From: Candidatus Desulfaltia sp.
GTDB taxonomy: Bacteria > Desulfobacterota > Desulfobacteria > Desulfobacterales > ETH-SRB1
Length of the DNA: 33,742 nt
Assembly (NCBI GenBank): GCA_030656555.1
Contig: JAUSPN010000061.1
Coordinates: 1 to 33,742 of the forward strand
Direction: 5' to 3'
Positions 14,498 to 22,580 of this stretch are shown piece by piece. The notes beneath the pieces were generated by a model, which had not been told where the DNA came from, made no database searches, and worked only from the letters and a program-made list of their open reading frames with translations. The translations under genes were made by a program, and so were the position numbers. Numbering within the stretch: position 1 is the first letter of the stretch; every line of letters starts with the position of its first letter.

Positions 14498-15515
14498 AAA
14501 TTCCTTAATATATATAGCCGGCCACACCGGCATGGTGGGTTCTGCGCTTTTGCGTAAACTCAAAGCCGAAGGTTTTTTAAATCTTATTACACGCAGTCAT
14601 ACGGAGCTGGATCTTACACGGCAATCAGAGGTGGAAGCCTTTATGCAGGCGGAAAAGCCTGAATACGTGTTCTTAGCTGCCGCAAAGGTCGGCGGCATAC
14701 TTGCCAATAATACCTATCCTGCCGAGTTCATATATAACAACCTTGCAATTCAGACCAATATTATTCACGCAGCATGGAAAGCAGGGGTAAAGCGTCTGTT
14801 ATTTTTAGGCTCTTCATGCATTTATCCAAGGGACTGTTATCAGCCGATGAAAGAAGAATTTCTGCTTACAGGCCCTCTTGAACCCACCAATGAACCTTAT
14901 GCAGTAGCCAAGATTGCCGGTATCAAGATGTGTCAATCATATAATCGTCAGTACGGCACAAACTATATTGCAGTTATGCCCACCAATCTTTACGGGCCAA
15001 ACGACAACTTTGATCTGGAAACCAGCCATGTTCTTCCGGCCATGATCCGCAAGTTTCATCTTGCCAAGCTTGCTGTTAATGGCGACCAGGAAGAAATAAA
15101 AAAGGATCAGGATCGTTTTGGCTCTATTCCGGAAGATATCATGGCCGATACTGCCGTCGCAAACCTCTGGGGCAGCGGAATTCCCTTCAGGGAGTTTCTC
15201 CACGTGGATGATGTTGCTGATGCGTGCGTGTTTATAATGGATCTAAATGAGGAAAATTTTGCGTTTCTGCTTGCCTCCAATCCTCCTGCGCTGATAAATA
15301 TAGGTTCGGGCAGGGAGATTAGTATAAAGGACCTGGCATTGCTTATAAAAGATATAGTTGGATTTGAGGGGGACGTAGTATTTGATAAAACCAGGCCTGA
15401 CGGCACTTTGCAAAAACTGCTGGATGTTTCCAGGCTAACCGCTCTTGGATGGAAACCAAAGATTTCACTTAAAACCGGAATCCGCGCTACTTATGACAGT
15501 TTTAAAAAAATCTGA
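14490..15515 (+). CDS. fcl: GDP-L-fucose synthase
   Basis: A 341-residue GDP-4-keto-6-deoxy-D-mannose 3,5-epimerase/4-reductase that makes GDP-L-fucose from the Gmd product. It shows IYIAGHTGMVGSALLRKL, VFLAAAKVGGILANNTYPAE, LFLGSSCIYPRD, the catalytic NEPYAVAKIAGIK (Tyr-x3-Lys), PTNLYGPNDNFD and FREFLHVDDVADAC. The likely start is TTG at 14490, within the repeat array of the upstream cassette. No Shine-Dalgarno precedes it and the first in-frame ATG (in GMVGSA) would cut the Rossmann motif. The cassette therefore appears to have replaced the native start region. The stop TGA lies in the first base triplet of the next inverted repeat. Confidence 0.94.
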   Translation: MNPNSLIYIAGHTGMVGSALLRKLKAEGFLNLITRSHTELDLTRQSEVEAFMQAEKPEYVFLAAAKVGGILANNTYPAEFIYNNLAIQTNIIHAAWKAGVKRLLFLGSSCIYPRDCYQPMKEEFLLTGPLEPTNEPYAVAKIAGIKMCQSYNRQYGTNYIAVMPTNLYGPNDNFDLETSHVLPAMIRKFHLAKLAVNGDQEEIKKDQDRFGSIPEDIMADTAVANLWGSGIPFREFLHVDDVADACVFIMDLNEENFAFLLASNPPALINIGSGREISIKDLALLIKDIVGFEGDVVFDKTRPDGTLQKLLDVSRLTALGWKPKISLKTGIRATYDSFKKI

Positions 15516-15666
15516 CAGGATTTACAGGATGAACAAGATGTTATTTTAAATAAGACATGACCTGCCCTTTAATGGGTGACCCCTGATAACTATCAATTGA
15601 GCTTTTTACTCAATTAAGGGAAGGGATTTTGATCTTTTAATCGTGAACATCCTGTTAATCCTGTCA
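15513..15666. repeat. Inverted 9-bp ACAGGAT arrays, empty cassette
   Basis: The left arm TGACAGGATTTACAGGATGA (15513-15532) is opposed by CATCCTGTTAATCCTGTCA (15648-15666). Between them is a smaller hairpin AATTGAG/CTCAATT at 15595-15615. No ORF. The left arm overlaps the fucose synthase stop codon and the right arm lies 24 bp before the ugd start. The same unit (AATCCTGTA/AATCCTGTC) recurs next to the GxxExxY genes at 29 and 30 kb. Confidence 0.8.
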
Positions 15667-15690
15667 AAAAATTTCTTTAACAGGCTTAAT

Positions 15691-17073
15691 ATGAAAACAA
15701 AATTTAAAAAAAACATCCTTTGCATAGGCGCAGGCTACGTGGGCGGGCCGACCATGGCTATGATTGCTTATAAATGTCCGCAATACAAGGTCACGGTTGT
15801 GGATATCAATCCAATACGCATTGATGAATGGAACTCAAATGACCTGCCGGTTTATGAACCTGGCCTTGATGAGATTGTAAAAAAAACGCGCGGAAGAAAT
15901 CTTTTCTTCACCAGCAACATAGAGCAGGGCATAATAGAGTCCGACATCATTTTTGTCAGCGTAAATACTCCGACAAAGAGCTTTGGAGCGGGGGCCGGCA
16001 TGGCCGCAGACCTTCAGTATTGGGAAAAAACCGCCAGACAGATACTTCAGCATTCCAGGTTTTCAAAAATCATTGTTGAAAAAAGCACGCTTCCGGTTAA
16101 AACAGCACAGGCAATGGAGAGGATACTTGCTACAAATAATAAAAAGATAAAATTTGAGGTTCTTTCCAATCCTGAATTTCTGGCTGAAGGCACTGCAATA
16201 AAGGATCTGGAATATCCGGATCGGGTACTTATCGGTTCCCGTCAAACACAAGGCGGTTTAAAAGCAAGAGATGAGCTGGTTGAAATATATGCCAACTGGG
16301 TGGATAAAAAGCGGATAATTACCACCGATATCTGGAGCAGTGAACTCTCCAAACTCGTGGCCAACGCGTTTTTAGCCCAGAGAATATCATCAATAAATGC
16401 CATATCCGCTTTGTGTGAGAAGACCGATGCAGATATTGTCAATGTGGCCAGGGCAGTCGGGTTTGACAGCAGGATCGGCGATAAATTCTTGAATGCAAGC
16501 ATCGGGTTTGGTGGATCATGCTTTAAAAAGGATATTTTGAATCTTGTCTATCTTTGCCGGCATCAGGGCCTTAACGAAGTAGCCGATTACTGGGACCATG
16601 TTCTCAGGATAAATGATTTTCAAAAGGATCGTTTTGTGATCAACATGCTTACAGTCATGTTTAATACATTAGCGGGCAAGAAAATATGCCTTTTTGGTTT
16701 TGCTTTCAAGGCTAATACAGGAGACACAAGGGAGAGCCCGGCCATTTACATTGCAAAAAGATTGATCGAGGAAAGAGCGCACCTGGCGATTACCGATCCA
16801 AAGGCATTAAAGAACGCAGGAATTGATCTAAAAGGAATTGACGAAAACGTAAGCTATATTGATGATCCTTATGAAGCAGCCTCCGGAAGCCATGCAATTG
16901 CAATAATGACGGAATGGGATTTATACAGGGATCTTGACTATGAGAAAATATTCAAGTCAATGATAAAACCGGCCTTTATCTTTGACGGCCGCAATATCGT
17001 CGACCGGAATAAACTTTTTGAGATTGGATTCAATGTTTACTCAATCGGCAAACCAGCGTTAACTCACTTTTAA
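15691..17073 (+). CDS. ugd: UDP-glucose 6-dehydrogenase (eukaryote-like type)
   Basis: A 460-residue enzyme that oxidises UDP-glucose to UDP-glucuronate using two NAD+. It shows NILCIGAGYVGGPTMAMIAY, VDINPIRIDEWNS, VYEPGLDEIV, FVSVNTPTKSFG, VEKSTLPVKTA, LSNPEFLAEGTAI and the catalytic Cys277 in GFGGSCFKKDILN. The P-x-Y-x-V motif YKVTVVDINPIRI and the overall length resemble animal and plant UGDH more than the short bacterial form. The ATG at 15691 is preferred over an in-frame start at 15643 that lies in repeat DNA. The product feeds the decarboxylase at 17558-18532. Confidence 0.95.
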   Translation: MKTKFKKNILCIGAGYVGGPTMAMIAYKCPQYKVTVVDINPIRIDEWNSNDLPVYEPGLDEIVKKTRGRNLFFTSNIEQGIIESDIIFVSVNTPTKSFGAGAGMAADLQYWEKTARQILQHSRFSKIIVEKSTLPVKTAQAMERILATNNKKIKFEVLSNPEFLAEGTAIKDLEYPDRVLIGSRQTQGGLKARDELVEIYANWVDKKRIITTDIWSSELSKLVANAFLAQRISSINAISALCEKTDADIVNVARAVGFDSRIGDKFLNASIGFGGSCFKKDILNLVYLCRHQGLNEVADYWDHVLRINDFQKDRFVINMLTVMFNTLAGKKICLFGFAFKANTGDTRESPAIYIAKRLIEERAHLAITDPKALKNAGIDLKGIDENVSYIDDPYEAASGSHAIAIMTEWDLYRDLDYEKIFKSMIKPAFIFDGRNIVDRNKLFEIGFNVYSIGKPALTHF

Positions 17074-17089
17074 TGAAATTTTAAATAAA

Positions 17090-17540
17090 TTAGCCACAGA
17101 CACACACAGACGGACACAGACTTTTGTCCAGCGGACTTCGCCGGGCGTAACTATTCAGCCACAGATTCACACAGATGAACGCAGATAATTTTAAATACAA
17201 AGAAATCACAGATATTATTCTTAGAAGTTTTTATGAAGTTTATAATGAGCTTGGTGATGGGTTTGAAGCTCAATTAATCAATTACTTGAAAGCAACAAAT
17301 ATTGAAGTTGGCCTATTATTAAATTTTGGCAAAAGACCAGAATTCAAAAGATTTATATATGATAATAAAAGAAAAAATATCAGTGATGATCAGTGTAAAT
17401 CTGTGGCTGAATAATTACGTAAATTTCACATTCCCAAAAGCAGTGATTAAACGTTTTGTAATGTAATTGAGGATTAAAAAGCTTGTAGTTATTTGCCCAA
17501 GAAAAAATATCTGTGTGTGTCTGTGTGTGTCTGTGGCTAA
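17090..17540. mobile_element. GxxExxY cassette with inverted CACAGAC arrays
   Basis: TTAGCCACAGACACACACAG at 17090 is matched by its inverse at 17511-17540 (CTGTGTGTGTCTGTGTGTGT, then CTGTGGCTAA). Inside lie a second partial array (AGCCACAGATTCACACAGAT, 17158-17177) and a deleted GxxExxY ORF. The right arm ends 17 bp before the next start codon. It separates ugd from its pathway partner. The design parallels the four-helix-bundle cassettes but with a different protein family. Confidence 0.6.
17175..17414 (+). pseudogene. GxxExxY protein with internal in-frame deletion
   Basis: The 79-residue frame opens with NFKYKEITDIILRSFYEVYN, ELGDGFE, then jumps directly to AQLINYLKATNIEVGLLLNF and a normal C-terminus. 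In full-length relatives in this window (127 residues at 28944 and 30173) about 50-60 residues separate these parts, including the rest of the GxxExxY motif and the D...E-x-K core. The deletion keeps the frame but removes the nuclease-like core, so the product should be inactive. The upstream DNA, including its start codon, is part of the CACAGATGAA repeat array. Confidence 0.8.
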
Positions 17541-17557
17541 TAAAAAAAAGGATTCTT

Positions 17558-18532
17558 ATGAAAATTCAAAATTCAAAATTCAAAATTCAAAATTTTAATA
17601 CGCCTCGCGTATTAATCACCGGCGGCGCCGGCTTTTTAGGCTCTCATCTCTGCGAACGGCTTGTTGCCGAGGGTTTTGAGGTATTATGTGTGGACAACTG
17701 TTTTACCGGTACAAGGCAAAATATCTTCCACCTTTTAAATAAGCCGAACTTCGAGTTTATCCGCCATGACATTACATTCCCTCTGTATATTGAGGCGGAT
17801 GAAATTTACAATCTTGCATGTCCTGCATCGCCTGTCCATTATCAGTTTGATCCTGTCCAGACTACAAAAACAAGCGTGCATGGCGCCATCAACATGTTAG
17901 GGCTTGCCAAGCGGATTAAGGCTAAAATTCTGCAGGCATCCACAAGCGAGGTTTACGGAGACCCGGATGTCCACCCTCAGCCGGAAACCTATTGGGGCAG
18001 GGTAAACCCTATCGGGCCGAGATCTTGTTATGATGAAGGAAAAAGGTGCGCTGAAACCCTTTTTTTTGACTATTATCGCCAGCACAGTCTGAAAATAAAA
18101 GTCGTCAGAATATTCAACACATACGGCCCGCGGATGCACCCGAATGACGGCCGCGTTGTTTCCAATTTTATTGTTCAGGCATTGAAAAACAGTGATATCA
18201 CGGTGTTTGGCGATGGAACCCAAACCCGTTCCTTTTGTTATGTGGATGATCTGATAGAAGGCATGATCCGCATGATGAGCGGGCCGGATGATTTTACAGG
18301 ACCGGTAAACTTAGGGAATCCGGATGAATTCACTATCCTTGAGCTGGCTCAAAAAATCATAAAAATTACAGGTTCAAAATCAAAAATTGTGTTTAAGTCC
18401 CTGCCGCAGGATGATCCCATGCAGCGAAAACCAGACATCAGCCTTGCCAGAAAAAAACTAAAATGGCAGCCTGTGGTAAAACTGGATGAAGGTCTGAAAA
18501 AAACCATAAAATATTTTGAGACAATACTATAA
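17558..18532 (+). CDS. uxs: UDP-glucuronate decarboxylase (UDP-xylose synthase)
   Basis: A 324-residue enzyme that converts UDP-glucuronate to UDP-xylose. It shows [18 protein letters not shown] (NAD motif), [47 protein letters not shown], the catalytic [14 protein letters not shown] (Tyr-x3-Lys), [20 protein letters not shown] and [15 protein letters not shown]. These are typical of the bacterial Uxs family. I chose the ATG at 17558; the frame above it lies in the CTGTGT array. The first ~12 residues ([12 protein letters not shown]) are encoded by tandem AAAATTC repeats, so the true N-terminus may have been altered. It acts after ugd. Confidence 0.95.
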   Translation: MKIQNSKFKIQNFNTPRVLITGGAGFLGSHLCERLVAEGFEVLCVDNCFTGTRQNIFHLLNKPNFEFIRHDITFPLYIEADEIYNLACPASPVHYQFDPVQTTKTSVHGAINMLGLAKRIKAKILQASTSEVYGDPDVHPQPETYWGRVNPIGPRSCYDEGKRCAETLFFDYYRQHSLKIKVVRIFNTYGPRMHPNDGRVVSNFIVQALKNSDITVFGDGTQTRSFCYVDDLIEGMIRMMSGPDDFTGPVNLGNPDEFTILELAQKIIKITGSKSKIVFKSLPQDDPMQRKPDISLARKKLKWQPVVKLDEGLKKTIKYFETIL

Positions 18533-18553
18533 TAAGAAATAAAAAAGAGTTAA

Positions 18554-18683
18554 TTAGCCACAGATTCACACAGACATACACAGATAAAATAGCATTAGTT
18601 TTTTCCGCGAAGCGATGACTATTTTTGTCCAGCGATGTCCGCTGGACAAAAGTCTGTGTCCGTCTGTGTATGTCTGTGGCTAA
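18554..18683. repeat. Inverted CACAGA arrays, empty cassette
   Basis: The left arm TTAGCCACAGATTCACACAG (18554) faces TGTGTATGTCTGTGGCTAA (to 18683). The centre has a perfect TTGTCCAGCG/CGCTGGACAA hairpin at about 18627-18651 that also occurs in part at 17123-17135. It carries no ORF. The structure is the same family as 17090-17540 without the gene. Confidence 0.85.
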
Positions 18684-18725
18684 TAAAAAAAGAATTCCTT
18701 AATCCTTAATTCTCCGGAGAAAAAA

Positions 18726-20159
18726 ATGACTAACCAAGAATCCAATCAGCAACAATATCCCCAGAACCACCCGTCTTACGAAGACGAGATCAACCTTATC
18801 GACTACCTGAAAGTTCTGTGGAAGTGGAAGGTTTTTATACTCCTTATAGTTATTCTGTGCGCAGGAGCAGCCATGGGGATAACGGTTGTGAAATATCCTG
18901 CAAAGCAGATAACAGACTGCATTATTTCTCTGAATTTTCCAGGAATAGAAAAACACAAAAATCCGGATGATACGCTATTCAACAAGGAGCAGGTTATTAC
19001 TCCTGCTATTTTAACGAAAGCGACCGCCTTCCTTCAAAAAGACAAGAGTTTCGAAGATATAAGAGGGTTAATAGACATAAAAGCGGAAATACCACTTGAG
19101 ATTCAGGAACAGATGAAAAAAGCTGATAAAGCAAAAACATCATATCCCTTTTTCCCCAATAAGTTCAATTTAACCCTTACCATGGAACGAGACGAAATTT
19201 TTTCGATAAAAGAAAAAAATCAGATCTTACTGTCAATAGTAAATGAATACAGAAAAAACTTTGAGAAAAAATACGGGGAAGAACCGTTGGTGGTGATTGA
19301 ATTTCCCGACGATTTTCTTGCAAATACAGACTATCTTGATACGATCAACACCTTTAAAGCCAGAGTAGATAGTTTTATTAATTTTTTGGATGCCAAGATA
19401 GCAAAAGCCGGGTTTTTAAGATCGCAGAAAACAGGCGATTCATTCATAGATATAAAAAATGATCTCGAATTGCTTAATAATATTAACATTTCCAAAACAG
19501 AAGCAACCATTAAAACATTAAAACTTACTAAGAATAAAGACAATCTTATTAATTTATACAGATATAAAATAAGAACAATTGAGGTTGAGAGAAAGAAGAA
19601 AGAAAAAGAGGCATTGGTTGCTACTTTGCTGTTGAAGGATATGAGACAATCGGAAAGGTACGAGCCATCAAAGGGTGCAGTTGGCAAAAAAGGAGAGACA
19701 AATCTGGTTCTTGATACTTCCTTTATCAAGGACTTGATCAAGGAAGATTCTTCTTCACTTCTTTTAAAGACCGCTCTGCAGGCAGAGGTAATTGCAAAAA
19801 ACCTGGAAGTTGATAAAAAATTCCTGGAGGAAGAAATCGCTCTTTTAAAGGAAAAGGAAAAGGAAAAGGAAAAGGAAAATATTGCCTTTGTGGTAACAGA
19901 TTTAAAGGATATAGAGGGCAAAATTGTTGCCTTGTCAAAAAGGGCAAATGAGTTGAACATGGAATATCTTGGCATGTTAGTAAGTAATGCTGTCCAGGTT
20001 GTAAGGGATACTGAAACCAGCTCACTGCGGTCAAAAAGTGCGAAAAAGATTGTTCTCCTTGCCACTGTGGTTGCATTATTCATGGCTGTTTTTCTTGCAT
20101 TCTTCATAGAATACATAAAAAATGCGTCAAAAGCATCTTCTGCAAACAAAATAGCATAG
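18726..20159 (+). CDS. Wzz/chain-length determinant-like inner-membrane protein
   Basis: A 477-residue protein with the Wzz layout: a cytoplasmic N-terminus, DYLKVLWKWKVFILLIVILC with the first membrane helix (~35-54), a long periplasmic coiled-coil-rich part, and a second helix near the C-terminus (KIVLLATVVALFMAVFLAFF, ~445-464). Such polysaccharide co-polymerases set chain length in Wzy-dependent O-antigen or capsule assembly. No kinase domain follows. The tract EKEKEKEKE (~379-387) is coded by a repeating AAGGAA tract that may be length-variable. CCGGAGAA precedes the ATG. It is the only export or assembly gene here, so flippase, polymerase and glycosyltransferases must lie elsewhere. Confidence 0.85.
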   Translation: MTNQESNQQQYPQNHPSYEDEINLIDYLKVLWKWKVFILLIVILCAGAAMGITVVKYPAKQITDCIISLNFPGIEKHKNPDDTLFNKEQVITPAILTKATAFLQKDKSFEDIRGLIDIKAEIPLEIQEQMKKADKAKTSYPFFPNKFNLTLTMERDEIFSIKEKNQILLSIVNEYRKNFEKKYGEEPLVVIEFPDDFLANTDYLDTINTFKARVDSFINFLDAKIAKAGFLRSQKTGDSFIDIKNDLELLNNINISKTEATIKTLKLTKNKDNLINLYRYKIRTIEVERKKKEKEALVATLLLKDMRQSERYEPSKGAVGKKGETNLVLDTSFIKDLIKEDSSSLLLKTALQAEVIAKNLEVDKKFLEEEIALLKEKEKEKEKENIAFVVTDLKDIEGKIVALSKRANELNMEYLGMLVSNAVQVVRDTETSSLRSKSAKKIVLLATVVALFMAVFLAFFIEYIKNASKASSANKIA

Positions 20160-20167
20160 CTTTGCCG

Positions 20168-20196
20168 TTGACATAATCATACAACCATAGTATTTA
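20168..20196 (+). promoter_or_regulatory. Sigma-70-type promoter before ComEA-like gene
   Basis: TTGACA (20168-20173) and TATTTA (20191-20196) with a 17-bp spacer, 40 bp before the ATG at 20236, which also has AAAGGAGG. This is one of the cleanest housekeeping promoters in the window. Confidence 0.6.
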
Positions 20197-20235
20197 GATA
20201 AAACCTAAATGAAAACCCAAAAAGGAGGAATTACG

Positions 20236-20517
20236 ATGAAAAGAGTAAAAAGTATTGCCGCAGTTCTGATGGCTGTTGCAATGATACTGGCCGTGAGTTC
20301 TTTTGTATGTGCCGAAGACGTGGAAAAGATTAACATCAACACGGCGCCATTGGAAGAGCTGATAAAGCTTGACAGGATCGGGCCCAAATACGCCCAGCGG
20401 ATTATTGACTACCGTGAGAACGTGGAACCTTTCAAAACACCGGAAGATATTATGAAGGTTAAGGGGATCGGTCCAAAAACCCTGGAGGCAAATAAAGACC
20501 GCATCATCGTCGAATAA
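20236..20517 (+). CDS. Small secreted ComEA-like helix-hairpin-helix protein
   Basis: A 93-residue protein: signal peptide (KRVKSIAAVLMAVAMILAVS, cleavage probably after VCA), then two HhH motifs, ININTAPLEELIKLDRIGPK and KVKGIGPKTLEANKDRI. This is the helix-hairpin-helix part of ComEA, which binds double-stranded DNA without sequence specificity during uptake. There is no membrane anchor beyond the signal, so it is probably periplasmic and soluble. The ATG at 20236 follows AAAGGAGG; a start at 20209 is rejected. A 78-bp exact fragment of the gene recurs at 21338-21415. Confidence 0.9.
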   Translation: MKRVKSIAAVLMAVAMILAVSSFVCAEDVEKININTAPLEELIKLDRIGPKYAQRIIDYRENVEPFKTPEDIMKVKGIGPKTLEANKDRIIVE

Positions 20518-20529
20518 GCACCTTAAATT

Positions 20530-20570
20530 TTACCAGTAGAGTAGAACTTTTTCTTTTGCTCTACTGGTAA
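20530..20570. terminator. Hairpin after ComEA-like gene
   Basis: TTACCAGTAGAG (20530-20541) and CTCTACTGGTAA (20559-20570) form a 12-bp perfect stem. The loop contains the T-run (CTTTTTCTTTT) and no T-run follows. A plausible transcription end for the polysaccharide side of the window. From here to 20748 I see no gene. Confidence 0.55.
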
Positions 20571-20748
20571 CAAAACTGACCTTTGCAAAATGTCCCCTGT
20601 CTTTCGGCCCCTATCTTTTTCATGGGTGTTCTCCTGGACAGAGGCGGATCTTCGACAACCCAACCTACGGACTTAAATACCAAGTACAACAAATTCAATC
20701 TATAACGTTGGGTACAAAAAATAAGATATTAAACAATTGCAAATTTGT

Positions 20749-20982
20749 ATGTTTTTTAAGATAATAAGTGAAATCGAGAATATCGAAACAATAGCAGTCG
20801 GTGGAAAAATCCGAGATATCATGCGGCTTAGAAAGCAGTATGGCCCTGGTCATTGGCGTAAAATGAAAGGGGTTGCCGATGTTCGGCTTCAGAGCGGTAG
20901 TATTCGTAAGGCTGAATTGCATTGGTATGAAGCCCACGGCGTTGGCATAAAGAAAATGAAAATTAAACGTTTATTGGATTAA
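20749..20982 (+). CDS. Conserved small hypothetical protein
   Basis: Seventy-seven residues from the ATG at 20749: FFKIISEIENIETIAVGGKI, RDIMRLRKQYGPGHWRKMKG and a C-terminal WYEAHGVGIKKMKIKRLL. I recognise the pattern as a recurrent uncharacterised family in bacterial accessory regions but cannot name a function. It is basic with no membrane segment. It is 4 bp from the next gene, so the two form a pair, a layout common for toxin-antitoxin or defence-linked partners; that role is only a guess. Confidence 0.65.
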   Translation: MFFKIISEIENIETIAVGGKIRDIMRLRKQYGPGHWRKMKGVADVRLQSGSIRKAELHWYEAHGVGIKKMKIKRLLD

Positions 20983-20986
20983 TACT

Positions 20987-21217
20987 ATGTTACAAAATAA
21001 CACAAAACGGATATTTATGCTTTGCATAGACAACAAGGATTGTGAGGATTTGGAAAGGCGGAAGGTATATCAAGTCTTGCCGGACGATGAGGCTTCAAAA
21101 GAAGGGTACCTGAGGGTTATTGACGAATCGGGTGAAGATTATCTCTATCCTGAACCCTATTTTACGCTTATCCAATTACCCCTCAAGGCGCAAGAAGCCT
21201 TGCAAGTAGCAAGATAA
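20987..21217 (+). CDS. Small hypothetical protein paired with upstream gene
   Basis: Seventy-six residues with an acidic middle (DNKDCEDLERRKVYQVLPDD) and SGEDYLYPEPYFTLIQLP near the end. No family recognised by name. The compact beta-rich look and the sentence-like run of YLRVIDESGEDYLYP resemble small SH3-like or uncharacterised immunity or regulatory proteins, but this is not evidence of function. It starts 4 bp after the preceding stop, which suggests translational coupling. Confidence 0.6.
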   Translation: MLQNNTKRIFMLCIDNKDCEDLERRKVYQVLPDDEASKEGYLRVIDESGEDYLYPEPYFTLIQLPLKAQEALQVAR

Positions 21218-21337
21218 TCAATATATTTCACCCAACAAGTTGCTTGATCGAAATAATCCTTTCACGGGAGAGCGATAGGGAACGTTCGTTCCGAGCGTTC
21301 TTGACGAGCTGGTTGATTTATGATAAGGGTTGTGGCA

Positions 21338-21415
21338 TGACAGGATCGGGCCCAAATACGCCCAGCGGATTATTGACTACCGTGAGAACGTGGAACCTTT
21401 CAAAACACCGGAAGA
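21338..21415 (+). pseudogene. 78-bp exact fragment of the ComEA-like gene
   Basis: Identical over 78 bp to 20370-20447, the part of the ComEA-like gene from DRIGPK to FKTPE. It is out of context: the DNA on both sides differs, and the reading frame is not kept with a start. The copy lies 968 bp downstream of its source. A 231-bp open frame that spans it (21244-21474) is not considered real. Confidence 0.85.
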
Positions 21416-21475
21416 GATTGTGTCTGTCATTCCTACGAATCCAGCGGAACGCGGGATTCGACCCGATGAACTAAA

Positions 21476-21898
21476 ATGAAACAAGCTAAAATAAAAAAGA
21501 ATATTTTAAAAATTGCCACAGATGTTTTTAGAGATACCCAAGTTCTTTTTGCATATTTGTACGGCAGTTACGCAGTCAATCAGGCTCACCAATTCAGCGA
21601 TTTGGATATTGGCATATATGTGCCACGGTTGTCTCGGAGAGAAAAACTGAATTTAGAAATGGCCCTGGCATTGAAAATAGACAAAAAGCTTAAGCAAGGG
21701 CCGGCGAGTGATGTCCGCATAATAAATTCACTTCCTTTGGCTGTTGCAGGTAAGATTATCACGGAAGGAGTTCTACTTTATTGCCGTGACGATAAAGCCC
21801 GGATCGATTACGAAACAGCCATCAGAAGTGCATATTTTGATTTTTTACCATTTATTCACAATTATCAAAGGACATATTTGGAACAGATAGTATTATAA
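21476..21898 (+). CDS. mntA: MntA-type nucleotidyltransferase antitoxin
   Basis: A 140-residue minimal nucleotidyltransferase. The active site is LYGSYAVNQAHQFSDLDIGI, that is GS-x10-D-x-D. In the HepT/MntA systems the MntA enzyme AMPylates the HepT toxin and silences it. The length fits the family. There is no strong ribosome site before the ATG. It is followed after 21 bp by the HepT gene in the usual order. Confidence 0.88.
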   Translation: MKQAKIKKNILKIATDVFRDTQVLFAYLYGSYAVNQAHQFSDLDIGIYVPRLSRREKLNLEMALALKIDKKLKQGPASDVRIINSLPLAVAGKIITEGVLLYCRDDKARIDYETAIRSAYFDFLPFIHNYQRTYLEQIVL

Positions 21899-21919
21899 TC
21901 GAATACAAAGGATTGAAAA

Positions 21920-22381
21920 ATGGTTTCAATTGAAAAAATATCACAAAAATTTATTCAAATGGATGAATATATGGGACTTTTAGACGAGATTGCTAAAGTA
22001 TCTGAAAAAGCCTTTTTAGAAGACAAAATTCTCATCGGCAGCGCAAAATATTATTTGCAGACCAGTATAGAGTGCTGCCTGGACGTGGCGAATCATATCA
22101 TTGCTTCGGAGCGATACAGGTCGCCAAAGGATTATGCAGATTCTTTTGCCGTGCTTGAGGAAAAAGGTATTTTTCAGCAGCAGCTTGGACAAAATCTGAG
22201 GCAGATGACAAAATTCAGGAATCGGCTCGTCCATTTATATGGAGAGATTGACGATCAATTTGTATACGAGTTTCTAAAAACCGATGTAGAGGATATTCGA
22301 AAGTTTAGAAAAATCATAATTCAACAATATGGTCTGATTTCAAACAACATCAAAGAATTTTCGAGAATCTCAACAGACTAA
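21920..22381 (+). CDS. hepT: HepT-like ribonuclease toxin (DUF86)
   Basis: A 153-residue all-helical HEPN protein. The RNase motif R-x4-H-x-Y is present as RNRLVHLY near residue 98. The tyrosine is the site modified by MntA partners. The N-terminal helices (EKISQKFIQMDEYMGLLDEI) and SAKYYLQTSIECCLDVANHI fit DUF86. It probably cleaves RNA when not AMPylated. It forms a toxin-antitoxin or abortive-infection pair with the gene just upstream; all key residues are intact. Confidence 0.9.
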   Translation: MVSIEKISQKFIQMDEYMGLLDEIAKVSEKAFLEDKILIGSAKYYLQTSIECCLDVANHIIASERYRSPKDYADSFAVLEEKGIFQQQLGQNLRQMTKFRNRLVHLYGEIDDQFVYEFLKTDVEDIRKFRKIIIQQYGLISNNIKEFSRISTD

Positions 22382-22424
22382 TCTATCAAATTGTCTGTCC
22401 GGTGCAGATCCAGTTTGCAGTAAC

Positions 22425-22580
22425 CATTCAGCCACAGATTCACACAGATGAACACAGATTGCCAGAGCGCGCTTTATCTATCCGGTTTTTTAAGTTTGAA
22501 GCTCTCCGCCGCAAGCAGCGGGGAATGTTCTGCCTGGCGGCAGTGCTTCGAAGCGACTGTAAGGAAGTTTGCCATTTTTG
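22425..22580. repeat. Composite of dispersed repeats
   Basis: Contains AGCCACAGATTCACACAGAT followed by GAACACAGATT (an orphan arm of the CACAGA arrays) and, at 22506-22580, CCGCCGCAAGCAGCGGGGAA ... AAGGAAGTTTGCCATTTTTG. This second part is the reverse complement of DNA at 7671-7719. No gene. Confidence 0.75.

Noticed and set aside
19331-20149. Long minus-strand ORF (272 codons)
   Set aside because: Antisense to the Wzz-like gene; low-complexity Phe/Ser translation arises from lysine- and glutamate-rich codons on the other strand.
21244-21474. 76-codon ORF containing the comEA fragment
   Set aside because: It reads the 78-bp fragment out of its normal frame, has no ribosome site and shows no family features.
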